47,762 nucleotides of DNA from JBFAPK01 sp040676675 (GTDB taxonomy: Bacteria > Actinomycetota > Actinomycetes > Mycobacteriales > Micromonosporaceae): positions 1 to 47,762 of the forward strand of contig NZ_JBFAPK010000055.1 of assembly GCF_040676675.1 (NCBI RefSeq), in the 5' to 3' direction. Positions 7,336 through 15,698 of this stretch are shown here, piece after piece. A program made the translations under genes and the position numbers. The notes beneath the pieces are model-generated. The model ran no database searches. It had not been told where the DNA came from and was given only the letters and a program-made list of their open reading frames with translations. Position 1 is the first letter of the stretch; each line of letters begins with the position of its first letter.

Positions 7336-8841
7336 TCACGTACGGACCTCCTTCGGCAGGGTGAAGTGCACGTCCTCCGTGCTCGTGGTGTGTTCCCGTA
7401 CCGTCCGGGCGCCGAGCCCGCGCAGCGCCTCGACCGCCCGCTCGACCAGCCACGGCGGCGCCGACGCGCCGGCGGTGACCCCCACCGTCCGGGCGCCGGC
7501 CAGCCAGCGCGGGTCGACCGCCTCCACGTCGTCCACCAGGTAGGCGGGCGTACCGTCGCGCTCGCTCACCTCCGCCAGCCGGCGGGAGTTCGAGGAGTTC
7601 GCGGAGCCGAGCACCAGCACCACGTCGGCCCGGGCGGCCACCTCGCGCAGCGCGACCTGCCGGTTGGTCGTGGCGTAGCAGATGTCGTCCGAGGACGGGC
7701 CGGTCAGCGCCGGGAAGCGACGCCGCAGCACGTCCAGCACCCCGGAGACCTCGTCCACCGCGAGGGTGGTCTGGACCAGGTACGACACCCGCTCCGGGTC
7801 GGCGACCTCGATCCGCTCGGCGTCCTGGGCGCTCTCCACCAGGGTGATCCGCCCGGGCGCCTCGCCGAGCGTCCCCTCGGTCTCCTCGTGCCCGGCGTGC
7901 CCGATCAGCAGTACCGTGTTGCCCCGCCCGACGAAGCGCCGCGCCTCGCTGTGCACCTTGGCCACCAGCGGGCAGGTCGCGTCGATCAGCGGCAGTCCCC
8001 GCCGCGCGGCCGTGTCCCGCACCGCGGGCGCCACGCCGTGCGCGGAGAAGACGGTCACCGCCCCGTCGGGGATCTCGTCCAGCTCGTCGACGAAGACCGC
8101 GCCCCGCCGCTGGAGGTCGGCGATGACGTGCACGTTGTGCACGATCTGCTTGCGGACGTACACCGGCGGGCCGTGCCGGTGCAGTGCCTGCTCGACCACG
8201 CCGATCGCGCGCTCCACCCCCGCGCAGAACGAGCGCGGCGCGGCCAGCAGCACCCCGCGTACGGTGGTCGCCGCGGCCCAGTCGACCAGCGCCGGACCGA
8301 CCGACCTCAGGGTCCGCAGCGCGGTCGCCACCCGGGCCAGCGTGGCCGGACGGTAGAGCGGACCCGGCGGTACGTCGGCGACGGCCCGGACGCAGGCGAC
8401 CGGGCGCCGCCCCGCACCGGCGAGCAGCGCGGCCGACTCGGTGTCCACGGCCAGCGCGCCGGTGGCGGCCAGCCGCTCCCGCTCCGCGCCGTCGACCAGC
8501 CGATCCGTGCTCACCACGGGTCCGAGGTGGACGGTGTGCCCGCGCCGGCGCAGCGCCGCGGCGAGCAGCGGCGCGCCCGGGCAGGGCAGCGACGCGGCGT
8601 CCGGTGCGTCGCGGCGGACCTCGGTGGCGACCACCACGTCCCCGGGCTGGAGCCGGTCGGTGAGCCCGCCCCCGATGCCGGCCACGGCCAGCGCGGCGGT
8701 GGCCCGGTACGCGGCGGCGGCCCGGCCGGCCCGCGACAGTCCCCGGCCGGTACGCCGCAGCGGCGCGCCCGGGGGCAGCCCCCGGCGCAGGGCCCGCGCC
8801 TCGGCCCGCATCGGCGCGAAGAGGACCCAGTCCCCGCTCAA
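7336..8841 (-). CDS. ispH: Fusion of hopanoid phosphorylase (HpnG) and HMBPP reductase (IspH)
   Basis: One 501-residue frame contains two enzymes. Residues 1-190 resemble HpnG, the nucleosidase/phosphorylase-type enzyme that removes adenine from adenosylhopane. Residues 195-501 are a complete IspH, the iron-sulfur reductase making IPP and DMAPP in the last MEP-pathway step, with the three cluster cysteines C206 (SFCAG), C290 (DATCPLV) and C388 (DDICYATT). No stop or start separates them; the join runs DWAAATTVRGVLLAAPRSF. The best start is a TTG at 8841 that overlaps the shc stop codon (TTGA) with a GGGGGAG element upstream; ATG eleven codons in is the alternative. The gene thus couples isoprenoid supply and side-chain processing in one polypeptide. 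Tandem TGA TGA stops end it. Confidence 0.9.
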   Translation of the reverse strand: MSGDWVLFAPMRAEARALRRGLPPGAPLRRTGRGLSRAGRAAAAYRATAALAVAGIGGGLTDRLQPGDVVVATEVRRDAPDAASLPCPGAPLLAAALRRRGHTVHLGPVVSTDRLVDGAERERLAATGALAVDTESAALLAGAGRRPVACVRAVADVPPGPLYRPATLARVATALRTLRSVGPALVDWAAATTVRGVLLAAPRSFCAGVERAIGVVEQALHRHGPPVYVRKQIVHNVHVIADLQRRGAVFVDELDEIPDGAVTVFSAHGVAPAVRDTAARRGLPLIDATCPLVAKVHSEARRFVGRGNTVLLIGHAGHEETEGTLGEAPGRITLVESAQDAERIEVADPERVSYLVQTTLAVDEVSGVLDVLRRRFPALTGPSSDDICYATTNRQVALREVAARADVVLVLGSANSSNSRRLAEVSERDGTPAYLVDDVEAVDPRWLAGARTVGVTAGASAPPWLVERAVEALRGLGARTVREHTTSTEDVHFTLPKEVRT

Positions 8842-11240
8842 CTCGGCGCTCCCCCGCCGCCGGCCGGAGTCGTGCCCGCGCCGCCCGCCGGCTTCTTCCC
8901 CGCCCCCGGCTTGCCCGCGCCGGACGCCCGCGCGCCCGCGCCCGGCGACTTGGCTCCCCCGCCGCGCGGCGACTTCCGCCCGGCGCCGCCCGCCGGAGTC
9001 GCGGCCCGCGACCCGCCGCCCGGCGCCGCGTCCGCAATCCCGGACGGAGTCGCGGCCCGCGACCCGCCGCCCGGCACCGCGTCCGCAATCCCGGACGGAG
9101 TCGCGGCCCGCGACCCGCCGCTGGCCGCCGGATCGGACGGCGCCGTCGCTTCCCCACCGGCCGTCGCGGCAGCGGTCGGGGGCGGCTCGGCGATGGTGGT
9201 GGGCGGGGCCGGGTCGATGGTGGTGGTCGGCGTCGGCTCGACCCCCGGGAGGCCCGGTGCCGGTACCGCCTCGCCGGCGGGCAGCGCCTCGCTGGCCGGT
9301 GCCGTCGGGTGCCCGCCGCCGAGCAGCCGGCCGAGGGCGCTGACCGGGAAGACCAGCCGGTACAGGTGGTAGTTGATGTAGAAGTCGCCCGGGAACCCGG
9401 TGCCGGTGAAGTACGGCTCGTCCCAGCCGCCGTCCGGCCGCTGGCCGCGTACCAGCCACTCCAGGCCGCGCCGGGCCGCCACCGAGCTGCCGGCCCCGGC
9501 CGCGTGCAGCGCCAGCAGCGCCCACGCGGTCTGCGACGGCGTCGAGTGGCCCCGGCCGCGCCAGCTCGGGTCCCGGTACGAGCGCAGGTCCTCGCCCCAG
9601 CCACCGTCGGTGTTCTGCTGGCGCTCCAGCCACTCCACCGCCCGGATGACCGCCGGGTCGTCGGGGCGTACGCCCGCCGCCACCAGCGCCGGCAGCACCG
9701 CACCGGTGCCGTAGACGTGGTTGGCGCCCCACCGCCCGAACCAGGAGCCGTCCGGTTCCTGGGCCCGCAGCAGCCAGCCGAGCCCGCGCCGCACCACCGG
9801 CGCGTCGGCCCGGCCGAGCGCGCAGAGCGCCTCCACCACGTGCGCGGTGACGTCGGCGGTCGGCGGGTCGATCACCTCGCCGAAATCGCAGAACGGCAGG
9901 TCGCGGGTGACGGTCCGGGTGTTGTCGGCGTCGAACGCGCCCCATCCGCCGTCGCGCGACTGCATGCCGCGCAGCCAGGTGGCGCCCCGCTCCAGCGCGC
10001 CCCGGGTACGCCCGTCCCGGGCCGTGCGCAGCAGCGCCAGCAGCACCTCGGCGGTGTCGTCGGTGTCCGGGTAGCCGTCGTTGTCGAACTCGAACGCCCA
10101 CCCGCCCGGCGACAGGGTCGGCCGGCGCACCGCCCAGTCCCCGGTCCGGGTGATCTCCTCGTCCAGCAGCCAGTCCCGGGCCCGCACCAGGGCCGGGTGT
10201 TCGGCCGGCAGGCCGGCGTCGGCCAGGGCGTTCACGGCCAGCGCGGTGTCCCAGACGGGCGACTGGCACGCCTCCAACCGGCGCACCTCGCCGCCCGGCG
10301 TCTGCTCCCGGATGGTGAACCGCTCCAACCCGGCCAGCCCGGTACGCAGCACCGGGTGGTCCAGCGGGTAACCGACCAGGTGCAGCGCCAGGATCGAGTA
10401 GACCCAGGGTGGCTGGATGCCGCCCCACGAGCCGTCCGCCTCCTGCCGGGCCACGATCCACTCGGCCGCGCGCCGCATCGCGTTGCGCCGCAGCGGGCCG
10501 ATGGGACGGCGCTCGTAGCCGCGCAGCACCGCGTCGACCCGGTGCAGCCAGCCCGAGCGGCGGCGCAGCGACGGTGCCCGCTCCGGCAACCGGCCGGTAC
10601 GCAGCTCGGAGAGGGTGAACCCGAGCGGCCGTACCGGGCGCAGCGACCGGACGATGGCCAGCGGCACGATGGTCTGCCGCGCCCAGCAGGCGAAGTCGTA
10701 GACGTTGAGGGGGCACCAGGCGGGCAGGAGCACCACCTCGGGCGGGATGGCCGGCAACCGCTGCCACGGCCACTCGCCGAACAGGGCCAGCCAGAGCCGG
10801 GTGAAGACCCGGGTGCGCTCGATGCCCCCGTTGGCCAGCACGAAGCGCCGCGCCCGGTGCATGTGCTCGGCCTCGGGCGGGTCGCCGGCCAGCCGCAGCG
10901 CCGCGTACGCCTCCACCGTGGTGGAGAGGTCGCCGGGTCCGTCGTAGAAGGTGGCCCAGCTGCCGTCGGCGCGCTGCTGCCCACGGATCCAACGGGCGGT
11001 GGGCACCGTCTCGGCGTCGGTGAGGATGCCGAGGAACCGGCGCATCAGCAGGTCCTCGGCCTCCATCGTCACGTTGGTCTCCAGCTCGCCCTGCCACCAG
11101 CCGGCCGGGTCCTGCCGGGCGAGCAGGTGGTCGCGGGCCCGCCGCAGGGCCGCGCGGGCCTGGTCGAGCAGTTCGTCGGACTCGTCCATCGGCTGGTCGG
11201 CGCCGAACGCGTGCCCGGCGCGGGAGAGCAGATCGGCCAT
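8838..11240 (-). CDS. shc: Squalene-hopene cyclase with long disordered C-terminal tail
   Basis: This 800-residue protein cyclises squalene to hopene at the membrane. The DxDDTA catalytic motif is DTDDTA at residues 392-397, and many QW-type repeats (for example QEADGSW, QSRDGGWG, QNTDGGWG) lie along residues 80-610. The cyclase body ends near residue 640 (YHLYRLVFPVSALGRLL), matching the normal family length of about 630-680. The remaining 160 residues are Pro/Ala/Thr/Gly-rich, include a 17-residue tandem repeat, and end in a basic Lys/Gly/Pro stretch. The tail is unusual for the family. The ATG at 11240 overlaps the preceding stop (TGATG). The stop overlaps the TTG start of the HpnG-IspH gene. 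Confidence 0.96.
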   Translation of the reverse strand: MADLLSRAGHAFGADQPMDESDELLDQARAALRRARDHLLARQDPAGWWQGELETNVTMEAEDLLMRRFLGILTDAETVPTARWIRGQQRADGSWATFYDGPGDLSTTVEAYAALRLAGDPPEAEHMHRARRFVLANGGIERTRVFTRLWLALFGEWPWQRLPAIPPEVVLLPAWCPLNVYDFACWARQTIVPLAIVRSLRPVRPLGFTLSELRTGRLPERAPSLRRRSGWLHRVDAVLRGYERRPIGPLRRNAMRRAAEWIVARQEADGSWGGIQPPWVYSILALHLVGYPLDHPVLRTGLAGLERFTIREQTPGGEVRRLEACQSPVWDTALAVNALADAGLPAEHPALVRARDWLLDEEITRTGDWAVRRPTLSPGGWAFEFDNDGYPDTDDTAEVLLALLRTARDGRTRGALERGATWLRGMQSRDGGWGAFDADNTRTVTRDLPFCDFGEVIDPPTADVTAHVVEALCALGRADAPVVRRGLGWLLRAQEPDGSWFGRWGANHVYGTGAVLPALVAAGVRPDDPAVIRAVEWLERQQNTDGGWGEDLRSYRDPSWRGRGHSTPSQTAWALLALHAAGAGSSVAARRGLEWLVRGQRPDGGWDEPYFTGTGFPGDFYINYHLYRLVFPVSALGRLLGGGHPTAPASEALPAGEAVPAPGLPGVEPTPTTTIDPAPPTTIAEPPPTAAATAGGEATAPSDPAASGGSRAATPSGIADAVPGGGSRAATPSGIADAAPGGGSRAATPAGGAGRKSPRGGGAKSPGAGARASGAGKPGAGKKPAGGAGTTPAGGGGAPS
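8995..9120. repeat. 51-bp tandem repeat inside the shc tail
   Basis: Copies at 8995-9045 and 9046-9096 differ by about one base, and a 24-base partial copy follows at 9097-9120. The period of 51 bp keeps the frame and encodes a 17-residue unit of the type GGGSRAATPSGIADAAP. Confidence 0.9.
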
Positions 11241-12280
11241 CAGTGGTCCCTTCCCGTCATGAAGCGGGCGATCGCGACCAGTTCGCCGTGCACCTCGGCC
11301 AACCCGGTCGTACCGGCCGGTGCCAGCTCGGTCAGCCGGTCCAGCTCGGCCAGGGCCTCGGTGAGCAGCCGGTCCGCCTGCTTCTCCGTCCAGTCCCGGG
11401 CGCCGGTCTCCTCGATCAGCGCCGCGGCCAGGTTCAGCTCGGCCGCGCCGAGTTCACCGTCGCCGGCGTACAGCTCGGCGAGCTGTTCGCTGGCCGGTCC
11501 GCCGGCGGTGAGCGCCCGCACCACCGGCACCGACTTCTTGCGCGCCCGCAGGTCCGACAGGACCGGTTTTCCGGTCACGGCCGGCTCGCCCCAGATGCCG
11601 AGCAGGTCGTCGACGAGCTGGAAGGCCAGCCCGAGCCGCTCGCCGTACGCGGCCAGCCCGTCGACCAGCCCCGGGGGCGCGCCGCAGAGCACCGCGCCGA
11701 GCGTGGCCGAGCAGGAGAGCAGCGCGGCGGTCTTGTCCGCCGCCATCGCCAGGCACTCGTCGAGGGTCACCTCGGTACGGCTCTCGAAGGCGATGTCGGC
11801 GGCCTGCCCGGCGATGAGCCGACGGGTGGCCGCGTGCAGGTGCCGCAGGCCGCTGGCGCCGTCCAGCTCGGCGGCCTCGACCAGCACCTCGCCGGCGAGG
11901 CTGAGCAGGGCGTCCCCGGCGAGGATGGCCGGGCCGACCCCGAAGGCGGCCCAGGCGGTGGGCCGGTGCCGGCGCTCGGCGTCGCCGTCGATCACGTCGT
12001 CGTGCAGCAGGGAGAAGTTGTGCACCAGCTCCACGGCGGCGGCGCCCGGCAGCCCGGCCCGCACGGTGCTGCCGGCGGCCCGGGCGGAGAGCAGCACCAG
12101 CGCCGGGCGCAGCCCCTTACCGCCGCCGCGCGCGGTCGGGGTGCCGTCGGCGTCCCAATAGCCGAGCTGGTATCCGGCCGTCAGCCGGGTACGCTCGTCG
12201 ACCCGGTCGAGGGCCGCGCGGATCTCGGCCCGGACGAGTTCGTCCACCTCGGTGAGGATGCTGGGCAGCGTCATGGTCAT
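11240..12280 (-). CDS. Polyprenyl diphosphate synthase of the hopanoid operon
   Basis: This 346-residue trans-isoprenyl diphosphate synthase probably makes farnesyl diphosphate for squalene. The first Asp-rich motif is in LLHDDVIDGD and the second region reads QLVDDLLGIWG, a form usual in hopanoid-cluster homologues. GGGKGLRP near the N-terminus is the IPP-binding region. The ATG at 12280 has GGAGG seven bases upstream and overlaps the hpnE stop (ATGA); its own stop overlaps the shc start. Product chain length is inferred from the operon context. Confidence 0.93.
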   Translation of the reverse strand: MTMTLPSILTEVDELVRAEIRAALDRVDERTRLTAGYQLGYWDADGTPTARGGGKGLRPALVLLSARAAGSTVRAGLPGAAAVELVHNFSLLHDDVIDGDAERRHRPTAWAAFGVGPAILAGDALLSLAGEVLVEAAELDGASGLRHLHAATRRLIAGQAADIAFESRTEVTLDECLAMAADKTAALLSCSATLGAVLCGAPPGLVDGLAAYGERLGLAFQLVDDLLGIWGEPAVTGKPVLSDLRARKKSVPVVRALTAGGPASEQLAELYAGDGELGAAELNLAAALIEETGARDWTEKQADRLLTEALAELDRLTELAPAGTTGLAEVHGELVAIARFMTGRDH

Positions 12281-13626
12281 CTGGGCGCCTCCGTCGTACT
12301 CGATTTCGACCCGAGATGGGCGAGCACGACGTCGGCGGCCCCGTGACCGCTGCGCACCGCACCCTCCATCGTGTCCGGCCAGCCCGTGTCGGTCCACGCG
12401 CCGGCGAGTGCCAGCCCCGGTAGGCGGGTGCGCGGCGCCGGCCGCGCGGTCCGGGAGCCCGGCTGTTGCCGGAAGGTCGCGCGCGGCTCCCGGGTGACGA
12501 ACACGTCGCGCACCCGCGCCCGCCGGGCCGGTGGGAACAGCTCCTCCAGCGCCGCCAGGTAGGTGCGGGCCAGGGCCGCACCGGGGGTACGCAGCACCGC
12601 CTCGGCCGCGGAGATCGACACGACCAGGTACTGTCCTCGCGCGCCGGGCGGGGTGCGGTCGAAGACCCACTGGACCGGGGTGTCCAGGCCGGCGGCGAAC
12701 TCGAACCCGGTGACCCGGTGCTCGTACCGCACGTGCACGTTCACGATCGGCGCGGCGCCGAGCCGGGCCCAGGCGGCCCGCTCCGGCGCGGCCTCGGCCG
12801 GTACCAGCCGGGCGGCCTGCGGGTGCGGCACCGCGAGCACCACGGCGGCGGCGTCCAGTTCCGCGCCGTCGGAGCGGATCCGGAACCCGCCCCGCTCCCG
12901 GGTGATCTCCCTGACCCGGATGCCGGTACGGACCGTCGCGCCGCGCCGCAGCAGCAGCTCGCGGGCCGGCCCGCCGTGCAGCTCCGACAGGGGTACCGTC
13001 GGCCGGCCGATGTCGCCGGCGTCGGCCCGGTCGAACAGGCCGGTCTGGAAGACCCGGGCGGCCAGCGCCAGCGAGGCGTGCCGGGGCGGGGCGTTGAGCG
13101 CGGCCGTGCAGATCAGCTCCCAGAGCCGGCCGATCGTCCCGTCGTCCTGCCCGTGCGCGGCCAGCCAGGCGCCGAAGCTGATCCGGTCGGCCGCCGGGTC
13201 GTCGGCCCGTACGGCGCGCAGCGCGGCGGCGCCGCGGATCGCGGTCAGCCGCTGCCCGATCCGCAGCGGGCGGTACCCCATCAGGGCGGGCAGCAGGTGC
13301 GCCGGGGCCGGCAGGTGCCGGCTGCGGGCCAGCAGGTGCGGTGCCGCGCCGACCCGCAGGATCGGTACCGCGAACGCGTCCTGCACCGCCGCCCGGCCGG
13401 CGGTGCCGAGCCGCTCCAGCAGCCGGCGGTACTCGGAGTAGCAGCGGAGGAAGACGTGCTGTCCGGTGTCGACCGTGAGATCGTCGCGGCGGAACGAGTA
13501 CGTCGCCCCGCCGAGCGCGGGCCGCGCCTCCAGCAGGGTCACCTCGTGGCCGGCGTCGAGCAGGCGTACCGCCGCGGCGATGCCGGCCAGCCCGCCGCCG
13601 ACCACGCAAACCCGTCCGCCGGTCAC
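12277..13626 (-). CDS. hpnE: Hydroxysqualene dehydroxylase HpnE
   Basis: This 449-residue FAD-dependent amine-oxidase-fold protein has the dinucleotide motif VVGGGLAG at residues 8-15 and a second flavin region near the C-terminus (LPGLALAGAWTDTGWPDTME). HpnE reduces hydroxysqualene to squalene in the HpnCDE route. The GTG start at 13626 overlaps the hpnD stop (GTGA), so translation is coupled. It is cytoplasmic or membrane-associated. Confidence 0.95.
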   Translation of the reverse strand: MTGGRVCVVGGGLAGIAAAVRLLDAGHEVTLLEARPALGGATYSFRRDDLTVDTGQHVFLRCYSEYRRLLERLGTAGRAAVQDAFAVPILRVGAAPHLLARSRHLPAPAHLLPALMGYRPLRIGQRLTAIRGAAALRAVRADDPAADRISFGAWLAAHGQDDGTIGRLWELICTAALNAPPRHASLALAARVFQTGLFDRADAGDIGRPTVPLSELHGGPARELLLRRGATVRTGIRVREITRERGGFRIRSDGAELDAAAVVLAVPHPQAARLVPAEAAPERAAWARLGAAPIVNVHVRYEHRVTGFEFAAGLDTPVQWVFDRTPPGARGQYLVVSISAAEAVLRTPGAALARTYLAALEELFPPARRARVRDVFVTREPRATFRQQPGSRTARPAPRTRLPGLALAGAWTDTGWPDTMEGAVRSGHGAADVVLAHLGSKSSTTEAPR

Positions 13627-14501
13627 GAGCCGCTCCGGGTCATCGCCCGCGCCGCCACGTACGCCTTCTCCCAGCCGCGCAGCGACACCCGGCGGCGGGT
13701 CACCGCGTCCGGGTCGGCGGTCATCCGGGCCAGCAGCCGATGGTAGATCCCGGCCATGGCCGCGACGCAGGCGGCGCTGCGCCGGTCCAGCAGCGGCAGC
13801 AGTTCGAGCCCGGTGTGGTAGTAGAGCTCGGCGCGCCGGGCCTGCCAGCGGACCAGCTCGGCCAGCCGCTCCGGCGCGTCGGCCAGGCCGCCGCGGGCCC
13901 CCGGCTCCAGCGTGCAGCCGAACCGGGTCAGGTCCTCCAGCGGCAGGTAGATCCGCCCGTTGCCGCGGTCCTCCACGATGTCGCGCAGGATGTTGGTCAG
14001 TTGCAGCGCGATGCCGAGCGTGTCGGCGAGTTCGTTGGCGTGCGAGCGGGGCGCGCCGGGGCGCAGCTCGAAGACGCCGAGGGAGAGCCGGCCGATGGAG
14101 CCGGCCACCTGCCGGCAGTAGCCGACCAGGTCGTCGAAGCGGTGGTACCGAGTGCCGCGCACGTCGGCGAGGCAGCCGTCGACCAGCTCGTCCAGCGCGG
14201 AGATCGGGATCGGCAGCCGGTTCGCCGCGTCGGCGAGCGCGATCAGCACCGGGTCGTCGCCGACGTCCGGCAGCCGGTGCAGAGCGGCCCGGATCTGGTC
14301 CAGCCGGGCCACCTTGGCGGCGACCGGCAGGTCACCGTCGCCGATGTCGTCGATGCGCCGGGCCACGGCGTACACGGCCGAGAGCGCGCCGCGCCGGTCC
14401 GGCCTGAGCAGCCGGATGCCGTACGAGAAGTTCCGGGCCTGGCTACGGGTGATCCGCTCGCACTCCCGGTAGGCCCGCTCCAGGCGCTCCGCGTCCGTCA
14501 T
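13623..14501 (-). CDS. hpnD: Presqualene diphosphate synthase HpnD
   Basis: This 292-residue trans-isoprenyl head-to-head synthase joins two farnesyl diphosphates to presqualene diphosphate. The two Asp-rich motifs are seen as RRIDDIGDGD (about residues 48-57) and ILRDIVEDRGNGRIYLP in the second half. The ATG at 14501 overlaps the hpnC stop (ATGA). Length and motifs are normal for HpnD. Confidence 0.95.
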   Translation of the reverse strand: MTDAERLERAYRECERITRSQARNFSYGIRLLRPDRRGALSAVYAVARRIDDIGDGDLPVAAKVARLDQIRAALHRLPDVGDDPVLIALADAANRLPIPISALDELVDGCLADVRGTRYHRFDDLVGYCRQVAGSIGRLSLGVFELRPGAPRSHANELADTLGIALQLTNILRDIVEDRGNGRIYLPLEDLTRFGCTLEPGARGGLADAPERLAELVRWQARRAELYYHTGLELLPLLDRRSAACVAAMAGIYHRLLARMTADPDAVTRRRVSLRGWEKAYVAARAMTRSGS

Positions 14502-15469
14502 CCGGCCCGCACCCACATCAGCTTGAGCCAGTGCCCGAGGACGTCCCGCCGGGCCGGTCGGGGCGCGCCCGGAAGCGGGTCGTAGCCGCTGCGGGCCAGG
14601 GCGGTGAGGGCGGCCCGGCCGCCGGCCACGTAGCCGGCGACGGCGACCCGGGCCCAGCCGCGCAGCTGGCCGACCAGCGGCGCGCCGGCGTCCAACGCCG
14701 CCGCCGCGCGTTCGGCCTGGACCCGGATCACCTCCCGCAGCGCGCCGCCGGCGCGCGGCGCGTCCAGGTCCCGCTCGGCCACGCCGTGCGCCGCCAACTC
14801 GTCGGCGGGCAGGTAGATCCGGCCGCGCCGGCGGTCCTCGGCGACGTCCTGGAGGTGCTCGACGATCTGCAGGGCGGTGCAGATCCGGTCGGAGAGCGCG
14901 ACCCGCTCCGGCGAGTGCGCGCCGAAGACGTGCAGCACCAGTTCGCCGACCGGGTCGGCGGAGAGGTGGCAGTAGTCGACCAGCTCCCGGTGGTCGGCGT
15001 ACCGGGACTTGACCTGGTCCCGCTCGTTGGCGGCGATCAGCCGCAGCAACGGGTCGGCCGGCAGCCGGCACGCGGCGACCGTGGGGGCCAACCGCACCAG
15101 CACCGGGTGCCGGGGCGGGCGCCCGTCGTAGAGGTCGCGCACCTCGCCGGCGAACCAGCGCAGGGTCGACAGCCGGTCGGCGGCGTCCGCGTCGGTCCCG
15201 CTCCCGTCGGCCACGGGTGCGCCGCCGGGCCCCGCCACGGCCGGCCCGCCGAGTCGGTCGCCGGGCCCGGCCACGGCCGGCTCGTCGCCGAGGTCGTCGA
15301 CGTAGCGGGCGTACGTGTAGAGCGCGAGCAGGTGCCGGCGGGTCGTCGCCGGCAGGATGCGCACGGCGACGGGAAAGTTCTCACCGGCCAGCACGGCCTG
15401 CGGATCCCGCCGCTGCGCGGCGCGGTCCCGGGACGGTTGGCTGGCGGCGGCGTTAGTCAAGTCAAGCAC
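14498..15469 (-). CDS. hpnC: Hydroxysqualene synthase HpnC with an internal Gly/Pro/Ala insertion
   Basis: This 323-residue squalene/phytoene-synthase-fold enzyme converts presqualene diphosphate to hydroxysqualene. The GTG start at 15469 was chosen because GAGAGG lies six bases upstream; the frame continues another 25 codons without a better signal. The first Asp motif is YVDDLGDE and the second is LQDVAEDRRRGRIYLP. Between the first motif and RLSTLRWF there is an extra stretch of about 37 residues containing a doubled PAVAGPG, absent from typical HpnC. It is the first gene of the operon, and the promoter should lie in 15470-15698. Confidence 0.94.
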   Translation of the reverse strand: MLDLTNAAASQPSRDRAAQRRDPQAVLAGENFPVAVRILPATTRRHLLALYTYARYVDDLGDEPAVAGPGDRLGGPAVAGPGGAPVADGSGTDADAADRLSTLRWFAGEVRDLYDGRPPRHPVLVRLAPTVAACRLPADPLLRLIAANERDQVKSRYADHRELVDYCHLSADPVGELVLHVFGAHSPERVALSDRICTALQIVEHLQDVAEDRRRGRIYLPADELAAHGVAERDLDAPRAGGALREVIRVQAERAAAALDAGAPLVGQLRGWARVAVAGYVAGGRAALTALARSGYDPLPGAPRPARRDVLGHWLKLMWVRAG

Positions 15470-15698
15470 ATGCTGCCTCTCGCGAGAGGTCTGTTTTGGG
15501 CGTGACGAGCCATTCCGGCGCGTCAGTGGGAGTGGTCGCCTCACGCCGGTTGCGTATTCCGTTGCTTGCGCTAAGTAATCTTGGGCTGAGCGTACCCAAC
15601 TTCCCGGTGTCAGACGGTCGGGTCCGCAAAATCCATCGGCGCGGCGTTCACGGTGGTTTGGACACCGAGTTCACGGCGCGGGCGCGACCCGGCGGCGG
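15470..15698 (-). promoter_or_regulatory. Presumed promoter region of the hopanoid operon
   Basis: This 229-bp space between the DMT gene and hpnC is the only sizeable gap upstream of the operon. Bases around 15570-15600 are locally AT-richer, but no unambiguous -35/-10 pair was found. A small palindrome, GGTCAC facing GTGACC around 15697-15709, overlaps the DMT stop codon. Confidence 0.35.

Noticed and set aside
8995..9120. CRISPR-like repeat array
   Set aside because: The 51-bp units are head-to-tail without spacers and stay in frame within shc.
9309..12161. Long plus-strand frame antisense to shc and the polyprenyl synthase gene
   Set aside because: Shadow of two well-supported minus-strand genes, with unnatural composition and no motif.
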